Source: Kutzneria sp. 744 (lineage in GTDB: Bacteria > Actinomycetota > Actinomycetes > Mycobacteriales > Pseudonocardiaceae). From it: DNA of 48,507 nucleotides. Positions 24,750 through 32,443 of this stretch are shown piece by piece. The notes beneath the pieces were generated by a model that saw only the letters and a program-made list of their open reading frames with translations, did not search any database and was not told the origin of the DNA. The stretch is from NCBI RefSeq assembly GCF_000568255.1, contig NZ_KK037166.1, positions 5,571,041 through 5,619,547 on the forward strand, read 5' to 3'. Made by a program: the position numbers and the translations under genes. How positions within the stretch are numbered: position 1 is the first letter of the stretch; every line of letters begins with the position of its first letter.

Positions 24750-25189
24750 GCTGCAACTTCCGAAGGTGTTGCGGGGTCGGTGTTTTCACTGTCTTCCACG
24801 CAGGGGAAGCACATGCCCAGGCTCGGCGCGATGATGTAGCCGCGGTCCCGGCCGCATTCCGGGCAGCAGCGGCGCGCGAGGTTGGCCTTGGCGAGGGCAC
24901 GCCACTTGGCCGGCGTCATCGCCAGCATCGGCTTGGCCGTGCTGATCAGGTAGAGGTTGGCGAACCACTGCGCGCCGCCGGTGCGGCTGTAGCCGTAAAG
25001 CACGGCCACCGGGTCGTGACCGCCCGGACGCAGTCCCAGCGTCTTGAGCTGCCGCACGGTCGCCAACAGCGGTTTGGGCGCCCACCCGACCGGCAGCAGC
25101 GGCAAGCCGCCCTCGGTGCCGTGGGTGAACTCCGGATACGGCGACCACGCCACCGCCATCTGCACGACGGGCCGGACCTTGTTGGCCAT
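24746..25189 (-). CDS. AICE protein with C-terminal zinc ribbon
   Basis: 147 aa from ATG 25189, overlapping the upstream stop (TAATG). The N-terminal part holds LPVGWAPKPLLATVRQLKTLGLRPGGHDPVAVL and RTGGAQWFANLYLISTAKPML. Residues ~115-140 (RRCCPECGRDRGYIIAPSLGMCFPC) form a two-CxxC zinc ribbon. Proteins with this plan (GWxPxPL…zinc ribbon) recur in actinomycete AICE operons. Function unknown. Confidence 0.75.
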   Translation of the reverse strand: MANKVRPVVQMAVAWSPYPEFTHGTEGGLPLLPVGWAPKPLLATVRQLKTLGLRPGGHDPVAVLYGYSRTGGAQWFANLYLISTAKPMLAMTPAKWRALAKANLARRCCPECGRDRGYIIAPSLGMCFPCVEDSENTDPATPSEVAA

Positions 25190-25653
25190 TACAACGGCAC
25201 CACGGAGGCGACCAGCGCGCCGGCCAGCACGAACAGGCCCAGCACGAGCAGGTGCACCGCGCGCCGGATGCGGATGAACTTCCGGCAAGCGATCCGGGCG
25301 AGGCTCTGCACGTCGTACACGACGTCGACCGGATGCGCCGTCCGGTAGTACTTGATCAGCTCGTGCGGCTCGGTGGTCAGCGACGCCAGCCAGCTACCGG
25401 GCGCCGCGCCGTTGAGGTTCGGGCGGATGGCCGAGAGCAGCAGAAGCACGCTCAGTCCGATCGGCACGGCCGAGGTCCACAACGCGACGGTGGCGACCGG
25501 CGGCAGGTTCCTCCCGGTCAAGGCGACGACGCCGGCCAGCGCCGCGCCGACCAGAGACAGCAGCGTAGTGGCCTTGCTGTCCGCGCGGCGCAGTTCGTCA
25601 CGGACGTGATCGCGGGCGGCGAGCAAGCCGGCGGGAACCGGAATCTCGGCCAT
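25189..25653 (-). CDS. Pycsar effector family (PycTM-type) membrane protein
   Basis: 154 aa from ATG 25653, overlapping the previous stop (TGATG). An N-terminal amphipathic part ends in RRADSKATTLLSLVGAALAG, with the D/K-A-T/S signature before the first TM. TM helices lie at ~29-46 and ~52-75; a cytosolic loop (SLTTEPHELIKYYRTAHPVDVVYDVQSLARIACRKFIRIRRA) precedes a last TM at ~132-152. This pattern matches PycTM effectors, which disrupt the membrane when activated by cyclic UMP/CMP. No pyrimidine cyclase gene is visible in the window, so a Pycsar function is not shown. It may serve the conjugative element itself. Confidence 0.65.
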   Translation of the reverse strand: MAEIPVPAGLLAARDHVRDELRRADSKATTLLSLVGAALAGVVALTGRNLPPVATVALWTSAVPIGLSVLLLLSAIRPNLNGAAPGSWLASLTTEPHELIKYYRTAHPVDVVYDVQSLARIACRKFIRIRRAVHLLVLGLFVLAGALVASVVPL

Positions 25654-25976
25654 CAGGCGGCCGCCTCACCGGTCGAGACGGGCGCGGTGGCGATGGCGTC
25701 GAAGTGGACCCGCAGCACCCGCACGGTGCTGCCCAAGGCGCGCTGAGCGATGCGGCGGTCCCGCCGGGCGCGGGCGGAGCCGTCCAGCAGCGAGGCGGAG
25801 GCCGTCGGCCCCTGCTCCCGCATCTTGGCGAACTCGGCCGACAGCCTCGGGTGGCTGATCAGGTAGTGAAACTCCGCGTCCAGCGCGGTCAGGGTGCCGG
25901 CCGCGACGATCGCGTCGAGGTTGGCGGCGGTCGGCTCGGCGATGTCGTCGATACCGGGAAAGTCGTTGGCGTGCAT
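25653..25976 (-). CDS. 107-aa helical protein, first gene of transfer operon
   Basis: From ATG 25976, with AAGGAGC about 9 nt upstream. Helix-rich (DIAEPTAANLDAIVAAGTLTALDAEFHYLISHPRLSAEFAKMREQ) with a basic middle (SARARRDRRIAQRALG). No motif is recognised. Being first in a ~4.8-kb chain of overlapping genes, it sets translation of the PycTM-like gene by overlap. Function unknown. Confidence 0.65.
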   Translation of the reverse strand: MHANDFPGIDDIAEPTAANLDAIVAAGTLTALDAEFHYLISHPRLSAEFAKMREQGPTASASLLDGSARARRDRRIAQRALGSTVRVLRVHFDAIATAPVSTGEAAA

Positions 25977-26234
25977 CGGTGTGGTGCTCCTTGTGTCGGG
26001 AATGGACAGGAACAAGGGCGATGCCGTTGGTTCCCGAACCTCCGCAGTCCCACCGGTAAGCCGGCGGGCGCCCGCGCTTGGCGGGTGGTGCGGAGGAACG
26101 GCACCCAACGGGTGCGGTTGGTGTTGGTGTGCTCTCCGGTGCCGGCGTGGCCGGTCCACGGGAGAGCCAGCCGCAATCGCGACTGGAGCGGCGGCCCGCC
26201 AGCACCTACGAACACGGTGGAGGCTGAACAGCCA

Positions 26235-26270
26235 CCCCCGCAGTGGGGGCGGTTACCCCCACAATGGGGG
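26235..26270. promoter_or_regulatory. Twin palindromes CCCCCnCAnTGGGGG
   Basis: CCCCCGCAGTGGGGG (26235-26249) and CCCCCACAATGGGGG (26256-26270) have centres 21 bp apart, two helical turns. Good candidate for cooperative binding by a dimeric regulator. Confidence 0.6.
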
Positions 26271-26312
26271 TGGCTGGCGGGACTGACGGGCAGGCCGCTT
26301 GAACGCTATGGA

Positions 26313-26611
26313 GTTCTTAAAGAACAGCTGCGATACGTCCACTTCGGACAGGCACACGGGTTGAGGTGTCGCCACGGTTTCCCGTCGGGACCATGCACAC
26401 GCAGCGAGTTGGACAAACGCATGTCGACGCACAGAAAGCTCTGTGCGGAAAGGCTTAAGCACCTTGCGGGACGGCCCGAACGTGTCGGGTGTCCCTCCGG
26501 TTTAGACGGACCTGGCTGCCACGTCGGTCGTGGTCGCCGTGCGGTCCGCCCCCGTTGTCAGCCCCTATGCCCAGTCGCTGAATCCAGGAACGTATGCAGT
26601 TCTCAAAGAAC
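26313..26611 (-). promoter_or_regulatory. Pair of GTTCTTTGAGAAC-like boxes in operon leader
   Basis: On the minus strand GTTCTTTAAGAAC (26313-26325) and GTTCTTTGAGAAC (26599-26611) occur with matching flanks (…ACTCCATAGCGTTC and …ACTGCATACGTTC). The second equals a motif well known in actinobacterial rRNA leaders and spacers near antitermination boxes. A processive antitermination or leader-processing role is inferred. Confidence 0.5.
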
Positions 26612-26664
26612 GGCCGAGTGGTGGATCTCCTCCGGGGAGGTGATCTGGTTCACTTCGGTTCAAC

Positions 26665-26810
26665 GCGAGTCAGAACGTAGCAAGGCGAGTCAACACGAGT
26701 CAACAGGTGTTGTGAAACTCGTCGCATCTCCGCAGGTAAATGCCCATCTACCGGGTGTCAGGTAGTCCGTGCGCGCGGGTCACTGGTACGGTTTGAGCCA
26801 CGTTGACTCG
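26665..26810. promoter_or_regulatory. CGAGTCA operator array upstream of GntR gene
   Basis: GCGAGTCA at 26665-26672 and 26685-26692, CGAGTCA at 26696-26702, and an inverted copy, TTGACTCG, at 26803-26810. The 12-mer GGCGAGTCAACA (from 26684) faces CGTTGACTCGCC (26801-26812). Probable autoregulatory operators of the adjacent GntR protein. Confidence 0.55.
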
Positions 26811-26832
26811 CCAAGGAGAGGCGCTGACTCAG

Positions 26833-27672
26833 ATGGACTCGGAGCTCGGGAACGTCCCCAGTTCGGGCAAGGCGACATCACAGGCCCTGGCGCACCACCT
26901 GCGCACGGAGATCGAAGCCGGCCGGCTCCCCCATCGCGCGCCGCTGCCGACGTCGAAGCAGCTCGCGGAGCAGTACGACACGTCACCGGCGACGGTCAGC
27001 CGGGCGATGGACATCCTCGCGGCGGAAGGGCTGATCATCGGCAAGCCGCGCGCTGGCCGCCTCGTCAACTACCCGCCGCCCACAGAGCGAAGCCTTCCGA
27101 GCAGGCCGAAGGTCCTACTCATCGGCGGTTACGCGGGCAGTGGCAAGACCGAGCTGGGCCGGATCCTTGCGAGGCAGACACATTGGCCGATGCTCGACAA
27201 GGACACGACCACCCGCGCCGTGGTGGAACAGGCGTTGGAGCTGCTCGGCAAGTCGCCCCACGACCGGGAGTCAGAGCTGTATCGGACCTCGATCCGGCCC
27301 GTCGAGTACGAGGCGCTTATCGCCGGCATGATGGAGAACGTCGAGTGCGGCACGAGCACCATCGTCACCGCGCCGTTCGCGCTCGAACTGGCCGACAAGA
27401 CGTGGTGCGACCGCACGGCCGCCAACCTCGCGCGGTTGGGTGCTGACCTGCACGTCATCTGGGTTCGGACCGACGCCGATTCAATGCGCCGGTACATCCG
27501 TCATCGCGGCGCGGCGCGCGACGCCGCCAAGCTCGCGGACTGGGAGAAGTACATCGATGGACTCGATTTGAAGTTCGAGCCGGCGACCGAACACACGATC
27601 ATCAGCAACTCCGCAGATGCTCGGCCATTGCAGGAACAGGCGGAGCAGCTGCTGGCTACCGTGACTGCATGA
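26833..27672 (+). CDS. GntR-type regulator fused to P-loop kinase-like domain
   Basis: 279 aa from ATG 26833, with AAGGAGAG ~12 nt upstream; TTG 26803 is also in frame. The N-terminal winged HTH (~14-80) has LPTSKQLAEQYDTSPATVSRAMDILAAEGLI. It is followed, instead of a UTRA or FadR effector domain, by a P-loop domain: LLIGGYAGSGKTELGRILA (Walker A 99-106), DKDTTTRAVVEQ, and an RRYIRHRGAARD lid-like segment. This resembles AAA_33/zeta-type small-molecule kinases. DNA binding may be tied to ATP or to a phosphorylated ligand. It overlaps the following dehydrogenase (ATGA) and diverges from the transfer operon it may repress. Confidence 0.85.
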   Translation: MDSELGNVPSSGKATSQALAHHLRTEIEAGRLPHRAPLPTSKQLAEQYDTSPATVSRAMDILAAEGLIIGKPRAGRLVNYPPPTERSLPSRPKVLLIGGYAGSGKTELGRILARQTHWPMLDKDTTTRAVVEQALELLGKSPHDRESELYRTSIRPVEYEALIAGMMENVECGTSTIVTAPFALELADKTWCDRTAANLARLGADLHVIWVRTDADSMRRYIRHRGAARDAAKLADWEKYIDGLDLKFEPATEHTIISNSADARPLQEQAEQLLATVTA

Positions 27673-28610
27673 GCAACGTGTTGCGCGTGCTGGTCAGCAA
27701 CGAGGCAGAGGACCAGGTTGGCGTGAGCCTGCTTGGTCAGCTGCCCGGCGTCGAGGTCATCACGTACGACCCGAACGGGGCCAGCTTGTCTGACCAGCAG
27801 CGCACCGCCGAAGTCTTCTTGCCGCCCTACCGCGGGAGTGAGCGCCCATTCGCGCTCGTCAAGCAGCTGCCCGACCTCCGGCTCGTGCAGCTGCTGAGCG
27901 CCGGCGTCGACGAGTGGAACCCTCACGTCCCATCCGGCGTCATGCTGGCGAATGCCCGCGGCGCCCATGCCGGCCCGGTCAGCGAGTGGGTCCTCTCGGC
28001 CATCTTGACCACGTACCGCCGGTGGCCTGCGCTTGTTCGCTACCAGGACAAGCACACCTGGGCTCACCGACTCCCCGGCACCGACTTCGAAACCTTGCAC
28101 GGCAAGCGCGTCCTCATCATCGGGGCCGGCGCGATCGGAACCGCCGTTGCCCGCCTACTCCCGCCGTTCGGCGCGACCCCCACGCTGGTCGGTCGAACCG
28201 CCCGCGCCGACGTTCGCGGGGTCGACGAACTTCCCGACCTGGTAACCGAGCACGACGTCGTGGTCGTCATCTGCCCGCTTACCCCCGACACCGAAGGCCT
28301 GATCAACACCAAGATCTTGGCCGCCATGCCGGAGGGCGCGCTCCTGGTCAACGCCGGCCGGGGTCGCATCGTCGACACCGACGCCCTTGTGCAGGAGTTG
28401 GCCGCTCAGCGCCTACGCGCCGCCCTTGACGTCACCGACCCAGAGCCGTTGCCGGCCGACCATCCACTGTGGTCGTGCCCTGGACTGATCGTCAGTCCGC
28501 ATTCGGCGCGAACGGTGCCGGGGACCAGCCAGCTCTGCTACGAAGTTGCCACCGAACAAGTCTCAGCGCTTGTGCGGGGGGACGTCCTCGTCAACGCCGT
28601 GGCCCGCTAG
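27669..28610 (+). CDS. D-isomer-specific 2-hydroxyacid dehydrogenase
   Basis: 313 aa from ATG 27669, translationally coupled to the GntR-kinase gene. NAD(P)-binding motif GAGAIG (152-157) with TLVGR at the second strand. The catalytic triad is R231 (NAGRG), E259 (TDPEP) and H278 (SPHSA). The family reduces 2-oxoacids to D-2-hydroxyacids; the substrate cannot be read from the sequence. It is not an ordinary AICE gene. Coupling to a regulator with a metabolite-kinase-like domain suggests that the two handle the same small molecule; that is inference. Confidence 0.9.
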   Translation: MSNVLRVLVSNEAEDQVGVSLLGQLPGVEVITYDPNGASLSDQQRTAEVFLPPYRGSERPFALVKQLPDLRLVQLLSAGVDEWNPHVPSGVMLANARGAHAGPVSEWVLSAILTTYRRWPALVRYQDKHTWAHRLPGTDFETLHGKRVLIIGAGAIGTAVARLLPPFGATPTLVGRTARADVRGVDELPDLVTEHDVVVVICPLTPDTEGLINTKILAAMPEGALLVNAGRGRIVDTDALVQELAAQRLRAALDVTDPEPLPADHPLWSCPGLIVSPHSARTVPGTSQLCYEVATEQVSALVRGDVLVNAVAR

Positions 28611-28826
28611 GGCGGGGTTCACGTCGAGCGCGGGATCCTCAACGCATTGCCCGGTGTCGATGACGATCCTCGCGCCGTTGGTCAGCAGGGGAATCAGCAC
28701 GGACAGCACGCCGGCAAGGTCCTCGCGCTTGGCTTGGGTGCAGCGGTCGTGCAGCAGGTCGGCGAACATGTCACCCATGCGCCATTCGGCAGTGCGCAAG
28801 GCCAGCATCAGCTGCTTGTTCATCAT
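28563..28826 (-). CDS. 87-aa helical protein
   Basis: From ATG 28826 (MMNKQLMLALRTAEWRMGDMF), overlapping the upstream stop (ATGA). Its 3' end overlaps the dehydrogenase tail by 48 bp, convergently. A helix-rich core (MFADLLHDRCTQAKREDLAGVLSVLIPLLTNGARIVIDTGQ) and a charged tail (GVDEDVPPHKR). No family recognised. Confidence 0.55.
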   Translation of the reverse strand: MMNKQLMLALRTAEWRMGDMFADLLHDRCTQAKREDLAGVLSVLIPLLTNGARIVIDTGQCVEDPALDVNPALAGHGVDEDVPPHKR

Positions 28827-29044
28827 GCGCGCGCTCGGCTTTCGAGGGGTGCCGCCGACCCGGAGGCGTCCGGGGAGGCGTACCCCGGGTCGACGGCTGC
28901 TGTGGTGGGCGCCGCGCGCCGCTGCTTCACCTCGCTGACCAGGACAGACAGAACCCGCCTGCGTTCGCGACGCCGCCGGCCGAACTCGACCAGCGCGTCG
29001 ACGATCGCAGTCAGGACCGCTACGGCCCCGGTTCGGGCGTCCAT
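28823..29044 (-). CDS. 73-aa small protein with hydrophobic N-terminus
   Basis: From ATG 29044, behind GGGGTGG; a GTG at 29071 is an alternative. Residues ~4-21 (TGAVAVLTAIVDALVEFG) are moderately hydrophobic and are followed by RRRRERRRVLSVLVSEVKQRR. The 3' half is Pro/Ala/Ser-rich. It is coupled to the next gene by a 4-nt overlap. Function unknown. Confidence 0.45.
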   Translation of the reverse strand: MDARTGAVAVLTAIVDALVEFGRRRRERRRVLSVLVSEVKQRRAAPTTAAVDPGYASPDASGSAAPLESRARA

Positions 29045-29199
29045 GTCCACCCCACTTATCAGCACGTCCACTCGTCTTTACAAGTTGAGACCAGCTTGGC
29101 ACCATGCCCCGAAGCTGGTCAAGACGCGTGGACCCGCATGTCGCGGGTAGTCGTAGGCTTGTGAGGACGTCCAGACATGCTGACCAGGGAGGTGCCACC

Positions 29200-29964
29200 G
29201 TGGTCATCGACAAGCGGTCCGGTGTGCCCGTGTACCGGCAGATCGCGGCCGACATCCGCGAGCGGATCACCAGCGGCGAATACGCGCCCGGCGCTCAGCT
29301 GCCCAGCGAGCAGGACCTCACCGCGACCTACGACGTCAGCCGCCCCACCATCCGCGACGCCGTCGGACTCCTGCGCGCCGAAGGCGTCGTGTACTCCCAG
29401 CACGGCCGCGGCGTGTTTGTGACTCCGCCGCGCAAGGTGCAACGCCTATCCCGAAGCCGCCTGTCCAAGGCCGCCCGGCAGGAGAACAAGGGCGCGTTCC
29501 TCGGTGACGCCGCCGCTGGCGGCTTCACGCCGTCCACAACGGTCAAGATTCGGTTCGAGCCGGCCGACGAACGTACTGCGGAACTGCTGGGCATCCAACC
29601 CGGCACGGAGGTCACCGTCCGGGACCGCGTCATGCGCGCCGACGGCCTGGCGGTCCAACTCGCCGTGTCGCGACTTCCACGTGAATTTACGCGCGGCACT
29701 CCGATCGAGGAGACCAACACCGGCCCTGGTGGCGCATACGGCCGTCTTGAAGAGGCGGGCCAGGAGTTCGCGCCGTTCGAGGAGATTGTTCGCGCTCGGA
29801 TGCCCTCGCCCGAGGAAGCCAGCACACTGCAACTGGCCGAGGGCGTTCCAGTGCTGCACGTGACCCGCATCGCCCGCAATACCAACGGCGTCGCATTGGA
29901 AGTCAACGACATGATCCTTGCGGCTGACCGATACGAACTGGGCTACGAAATTCGAACTGACTAA
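29200..29964 (+). CDS. GntR/HutC-family regulator with UTRA domain
   Basis: 254 aa from GTG 29200, behind GGGAGGTG 5 nt away; the ORF upstream of this is unsupported. The winged HTH (GVPVYRQIAADIRERITSGEYAPGAQLPSEQDL…VSRPTIRDAVGLLRAEG) spans ~6-75. The UTRA ligand domain (~95-250) includes TEVTVRDRVMRADGLAVQLAVSRLP and VPVLHVTRIARNTNGVALEVNDMIL. KorSA-type GntR proteins repress transfer and replication in AICEs, so this is a candidate master repressor. It is divergent from the small operon on its left. Confidence 0.88.
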   Translation: MVIDKRSGVPVYRQIAADIRERITSGEYAPGAQLPSEQDLTATYDVSRPTIRDAVGLLRAEGVVYSQHGRGVFVTPPRKVQRLSRSRLSKAARQENKGAFLGDAAAGGFTPSTTVKIRFEPADERTAELLGIQPGTEVTVRDRVMRADGLAVQLAVSRLPREFTRGTPIEETNTGPGGAYGRLEEAGQEFAPFEEIVRARMPSPEEASTLQLAEGVPVLHVTRIARNTNGVALEVNDMILAADRYELGYEIRTD

Positions 29965-29999
29965 TCGGACTCGGTCAGGTATGGGTTGAACGTGATTGT

Positions 30000-31193
30000 T
30001 TACTGCTTATTGGGAAGTTCAAGCTTTGAGATCACCCACTCCTGTACTGGCAGCGCTTTGTTTGATGTGGAAATTTCAAACACTCCCGACTGCCTTCCAT
30101 CTGCATTGGTCGCAGAGGCGGTCCATGTGACGCTTATTGTTGTGCCGGAAGGTTGGTCAGCTAGCACATGAATCGCCTCTAGCTTTACTGCCGAGTGTGG
30201 CCGAATTGTTACGGGTGAGAAAGTAACCTCTGTCGCCTGGTTGGTTGAAATCGATATTGGTCGCAAAAGTCCTGCCTCTTGCGTCGTTGACCTCGCGCGT
30301 GGCGGCACCAGGAGGCCTTGTGTAAGTAGGCTGGGTATCTCCAACCTGGCTGATCGTTGACCGAAAGCTGCTGGTCTTTCGGGTCGTTGGGTTCGCGGGT
30401 TTGCAATAGTACGCCCGTCATAAACAGCTGTTTTCTCGTGTAGCCCGAGCTTTAGTTCGACCTCATTCAAAGTCTTATCTGTAGAGTTAACTATCGTGAC
30501 CTCAATTCTTCCGTAACCTGACTTTGCATAGCTCCATAGCAACCAGTCTTTGGCGTAGATTGCTAGCGACTTAATGTACTTTGAGACCTCATTTCGATAA
30601 GCATCTTCGGTTCTATCTTCGAATTCTTGAAAGATTGAGAAACCTGCACTTGCCCGCAGCATCCCCGAAAAGGCTGCATGCGCTTTTGTCAATGCCTCCT
30701 GCTCCTCCTTGCTTAGCGTTTCCCCCGACTTCTGTCGTTTCTCCAGGGCGATTATCTCTCGACTTGTCGGACTGTTTTGAGGGTCGGCATCCCCAAATCG
30801 CCTTGTTCGCTCCGGATTGTCTAGATCTACAAACCCTCCTTTGGTTCTCGATTTCAACGAACTTAGGCAAATTTCCTGCTCAGATTCAAGCCAGCTCTTA
30901 ATTAGATTTCCGGAGTCAGTATACCTCGGAATCTTGGGGGTCGTGGGACTAATTTCGAGCTTTATGTTGAATCTTGACTGCCTCTGCTCCTGCTTCTGCT
31001 GCACTCGCTGTAGGACAATTCCGATTCCGGCCAAGATTCCACTAGAGATGACGGCGATATAGTAGGCCGGCCCTGTTAGATTCTTTCCGATTGTAGAGAC
31101 TATTACTCCCGCTGCAACGAAAAATGCACTGAGCGTGGTGAAGAGCCATTGGGGAATCTTGGCTAGCGCTTCGAGTAGGCGAACTTTTAGCAT
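30000..31193 (-). CDS. Low-GC two-TM cargo protein, unknown
   Basis: 397 aa from ATG 31193. Codon use is strikingly richer in A/T than every neighbour, a sign of recent acquisition. Two N-terminal TM helices (~15-33, LFTTLSAFFVAAGVIVSTIG; ~42-60, AYYIAVISSGILAGIGIVL) are followed by a Gln/Arg-rich linker, a charged helical region (~100-170, REIIALEKRQKSGETLSKEEQEALTKAH) and a C-terminal beta-rich domain (~230-397, RIEVTIVNSTDKTLNEVELKLGL…VEAIHVLADQPSGTTISVTW). A short membrane anchor plus cytosolic domain recalls anti-phage effectors, but no known domain is recognised. Confidence 0.8.
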   Translation of the reverse strand: MLKVRLLEALAKIPQWLFTTLSAFFVAAGVIVSTIGKNLTGPAYYIAVISSGILAGIGIVLQRVQQKQEQRQSRFNIKLEISPTTPKIPRYTDSGNLIKSWLESEQEICLSSLKSRTKGGFVDLDNPERTRRFGDADPQNSPTSREIIALEKRQKSGETLSKEEQEALTKAHAAFSGMLRASAGFSIFQEFEDRTEDAYRNEVSKYIKSLAIYAKDWLLWSYAKSGYGRIEVTIVNSTDKTLNEVELKLGLHEKTAVYDGRTIANPRTQRPERPAAFGQRSARLEIPSLLTQGLLVPPRARSTTQEAGLLRPISISTNQATEVTFSPVTIRPHSAVKLEAIHVLADQPSGTTISVTWTASATNADGRQSGVFEISTSNKALPVQEWVISKLELPNKQ

Positions 31194-31725
31194 GCTTCGA
31201 TAGTACTTCCTCCGTTGGCTTGGCAGTGTGATTGCTGGACGAAATTCTCGGCGCGCCGCTGTATCTGTTTCGGTCAGTGCAGGTCAACGACGCCACGGGC
31301 TGGTTCGGATGTTCCACCACCTGGCCTGTAGCGGAAGCGTCTCTTTGGAGAAGTGCCCAGGCCCACCTGGCTCCTGGAAGTGCTGCTCGTCGTGTGAAAG
31401 CCACCCACGCGTCTGGGTCGCTTCCCGCCACGGCGGCGGGTGACCCGAGCGAGGGCATGCAGCGTGGCAACTGTGGCAGCCAGCCCAGCGCCGGGGCTGA
31501 GCTGCCCCACGAGTCGTCTCAGTCTTCGTCTCAGTCGACTGGCGTCCGCTGGAGTTTGCTCAGGTTCAATGCGATACGACAACAGCCCTGACCTGCGGCA
31601 GAGCACCCGGGTGGACTCGGGGGAACGGCACCGGACGGTGGTTCGCAGACCTCGAAAGAGTGTGAGTGAAACCCCCTAGCAGCTTCAAATCTCACCGCCA
31701 CGGCTGTCGAGAACCCGCTATCCGA
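31194..31725. other. Non-coding or decayed stretch in AICE
   Basis: About 530 bp between the cargo gene and the next membrane gene. Several ORFs exist in different frames, but none has a ribosome site plus a protein-like sequence. A short repeated GTCTCAGTC(T/G) occurs near 31518-31540. It may be a gene remnant. Confidence 0.4.
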
Positions 31726-32247
31726 TCAGGACGACGGGCTTTCACGGGTCATGGGCGCGCGGTAGTGCATCCGGACCAGATTGGCCAGGCCCGAGACCGA
31801 GTACATGATCAAGGCGAGATCGGCTCCGAGCCTGGTGATCGCGGCGGTCGCGACCAGATAGTCGGACTCGCTCACCACCGTGCGGTCATGGCCATGGTTG
31901 CTCACCACCACATACTCGTCGCCCACCCGTTCCGGGAGAGTGTGACCCATGCCGGCAAGGAACGCGATCAAGCCGAGCAGGGCGAGCACGGCGAACAGGA
32001 GGACCAGCCGCTTCGATGTCGGGCTGAATCTGTGGAAGGTGCGGTAGTGGTTGTCATCGGCGGTCATCACCACACCGACGACGAGGATGACCATGGCCGG
32101 TGCGGTAGCCAGCAGCATGGGTATCACGGTGATCGGCAACGCGGGGCCGAGCGCCAGCGACAACACCAGGACGACGACGCACCCGGTCGCGCCGACGAGC
32201 GACGCCACGATCAGCCACTTCACGTCCAGTGAACGCCGGGCGGACAT
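31726..32247 (-). CDS. Four-TM membrane protein at AICE right end
   Basis: 173 aa from ATG 32247 (MSARRSLDVKWLIVASLVG). TM helices at ~10-32, ~36-60, ~80-100 and, after a polar loop, ~138-158. The loop (GHTLPERVGDEYVVVSNHGHDRTVVSESDY) is probably outside. Last gene before attR. No family recognised. Confidence 0.65.
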   Translation of the reverse strand: MSARRSLDVKWLIVASLVGATGCVVVLVLSLALGPALPITVIPMLLATAPAMVILVVGVVMTADDNHYRTFHRFSPTSKRLVLLFAVLALLGLIAFLAGMGHTLPERVGDEYVVVSNHGHDRTVVSESDYLVATAAITRLGADLALIMYSVSGLANLVRMHYRAPMTRESPSS

Positions 32248-32274
32248 GATCGGTTGCCCTCTGGTTCGGGCAGT

Positions 32275-32298
32275 GAGTGACCAACTGCGTGACAACCC
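32275..32298 (+). promoter_or_regulatory. att-proximal repeat, right copy
   Basis: Matches 10715-10738 in 21 of 24 positions, sharing AACTGCGTGAC. Lies 93 bp inside attR. Candidate integrase/Xis arm site. Confidence 0.5.
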
Positions 32299-32391
32299 CC
32301 TTGATCAGGGGCGTACGCACCTGGACGCACATGGACGCCGTACCACCTTTGACCTGCACGAACAGCGTCGTGAAGCAGACCGGAACTTTGC

Positions 32392-32434
<43 letters not shown>

Positions 32435-32443
32435 GGGAGATCT

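Larger units (their letters stand above)
25977..26832. promoter_or_regulatory. ~860-bp regulatory region between divergent AICE operons
   Basis: No convincing gene is present. Contents from left to right: the operon ribosome site; twin 15-bp palindromes (26235-26249, 26256-26270); a GTTCTTAAAGAAC dyad (26313-26325); a second dyad GTTCTCAAAGAAC (26599-26611) with similar flanks; and a CGAGTCA array near the GntR gene. Its length and structure suggest a long structured leader for the leftward transfer operon. Confidence 0.65.

Noticed and set aside
31232-31591. 119-aa plus-strand ORF in the AICE
   Set aside because: No ribosome site, overlapping ORFs in several frames and a non-protein-like composition.
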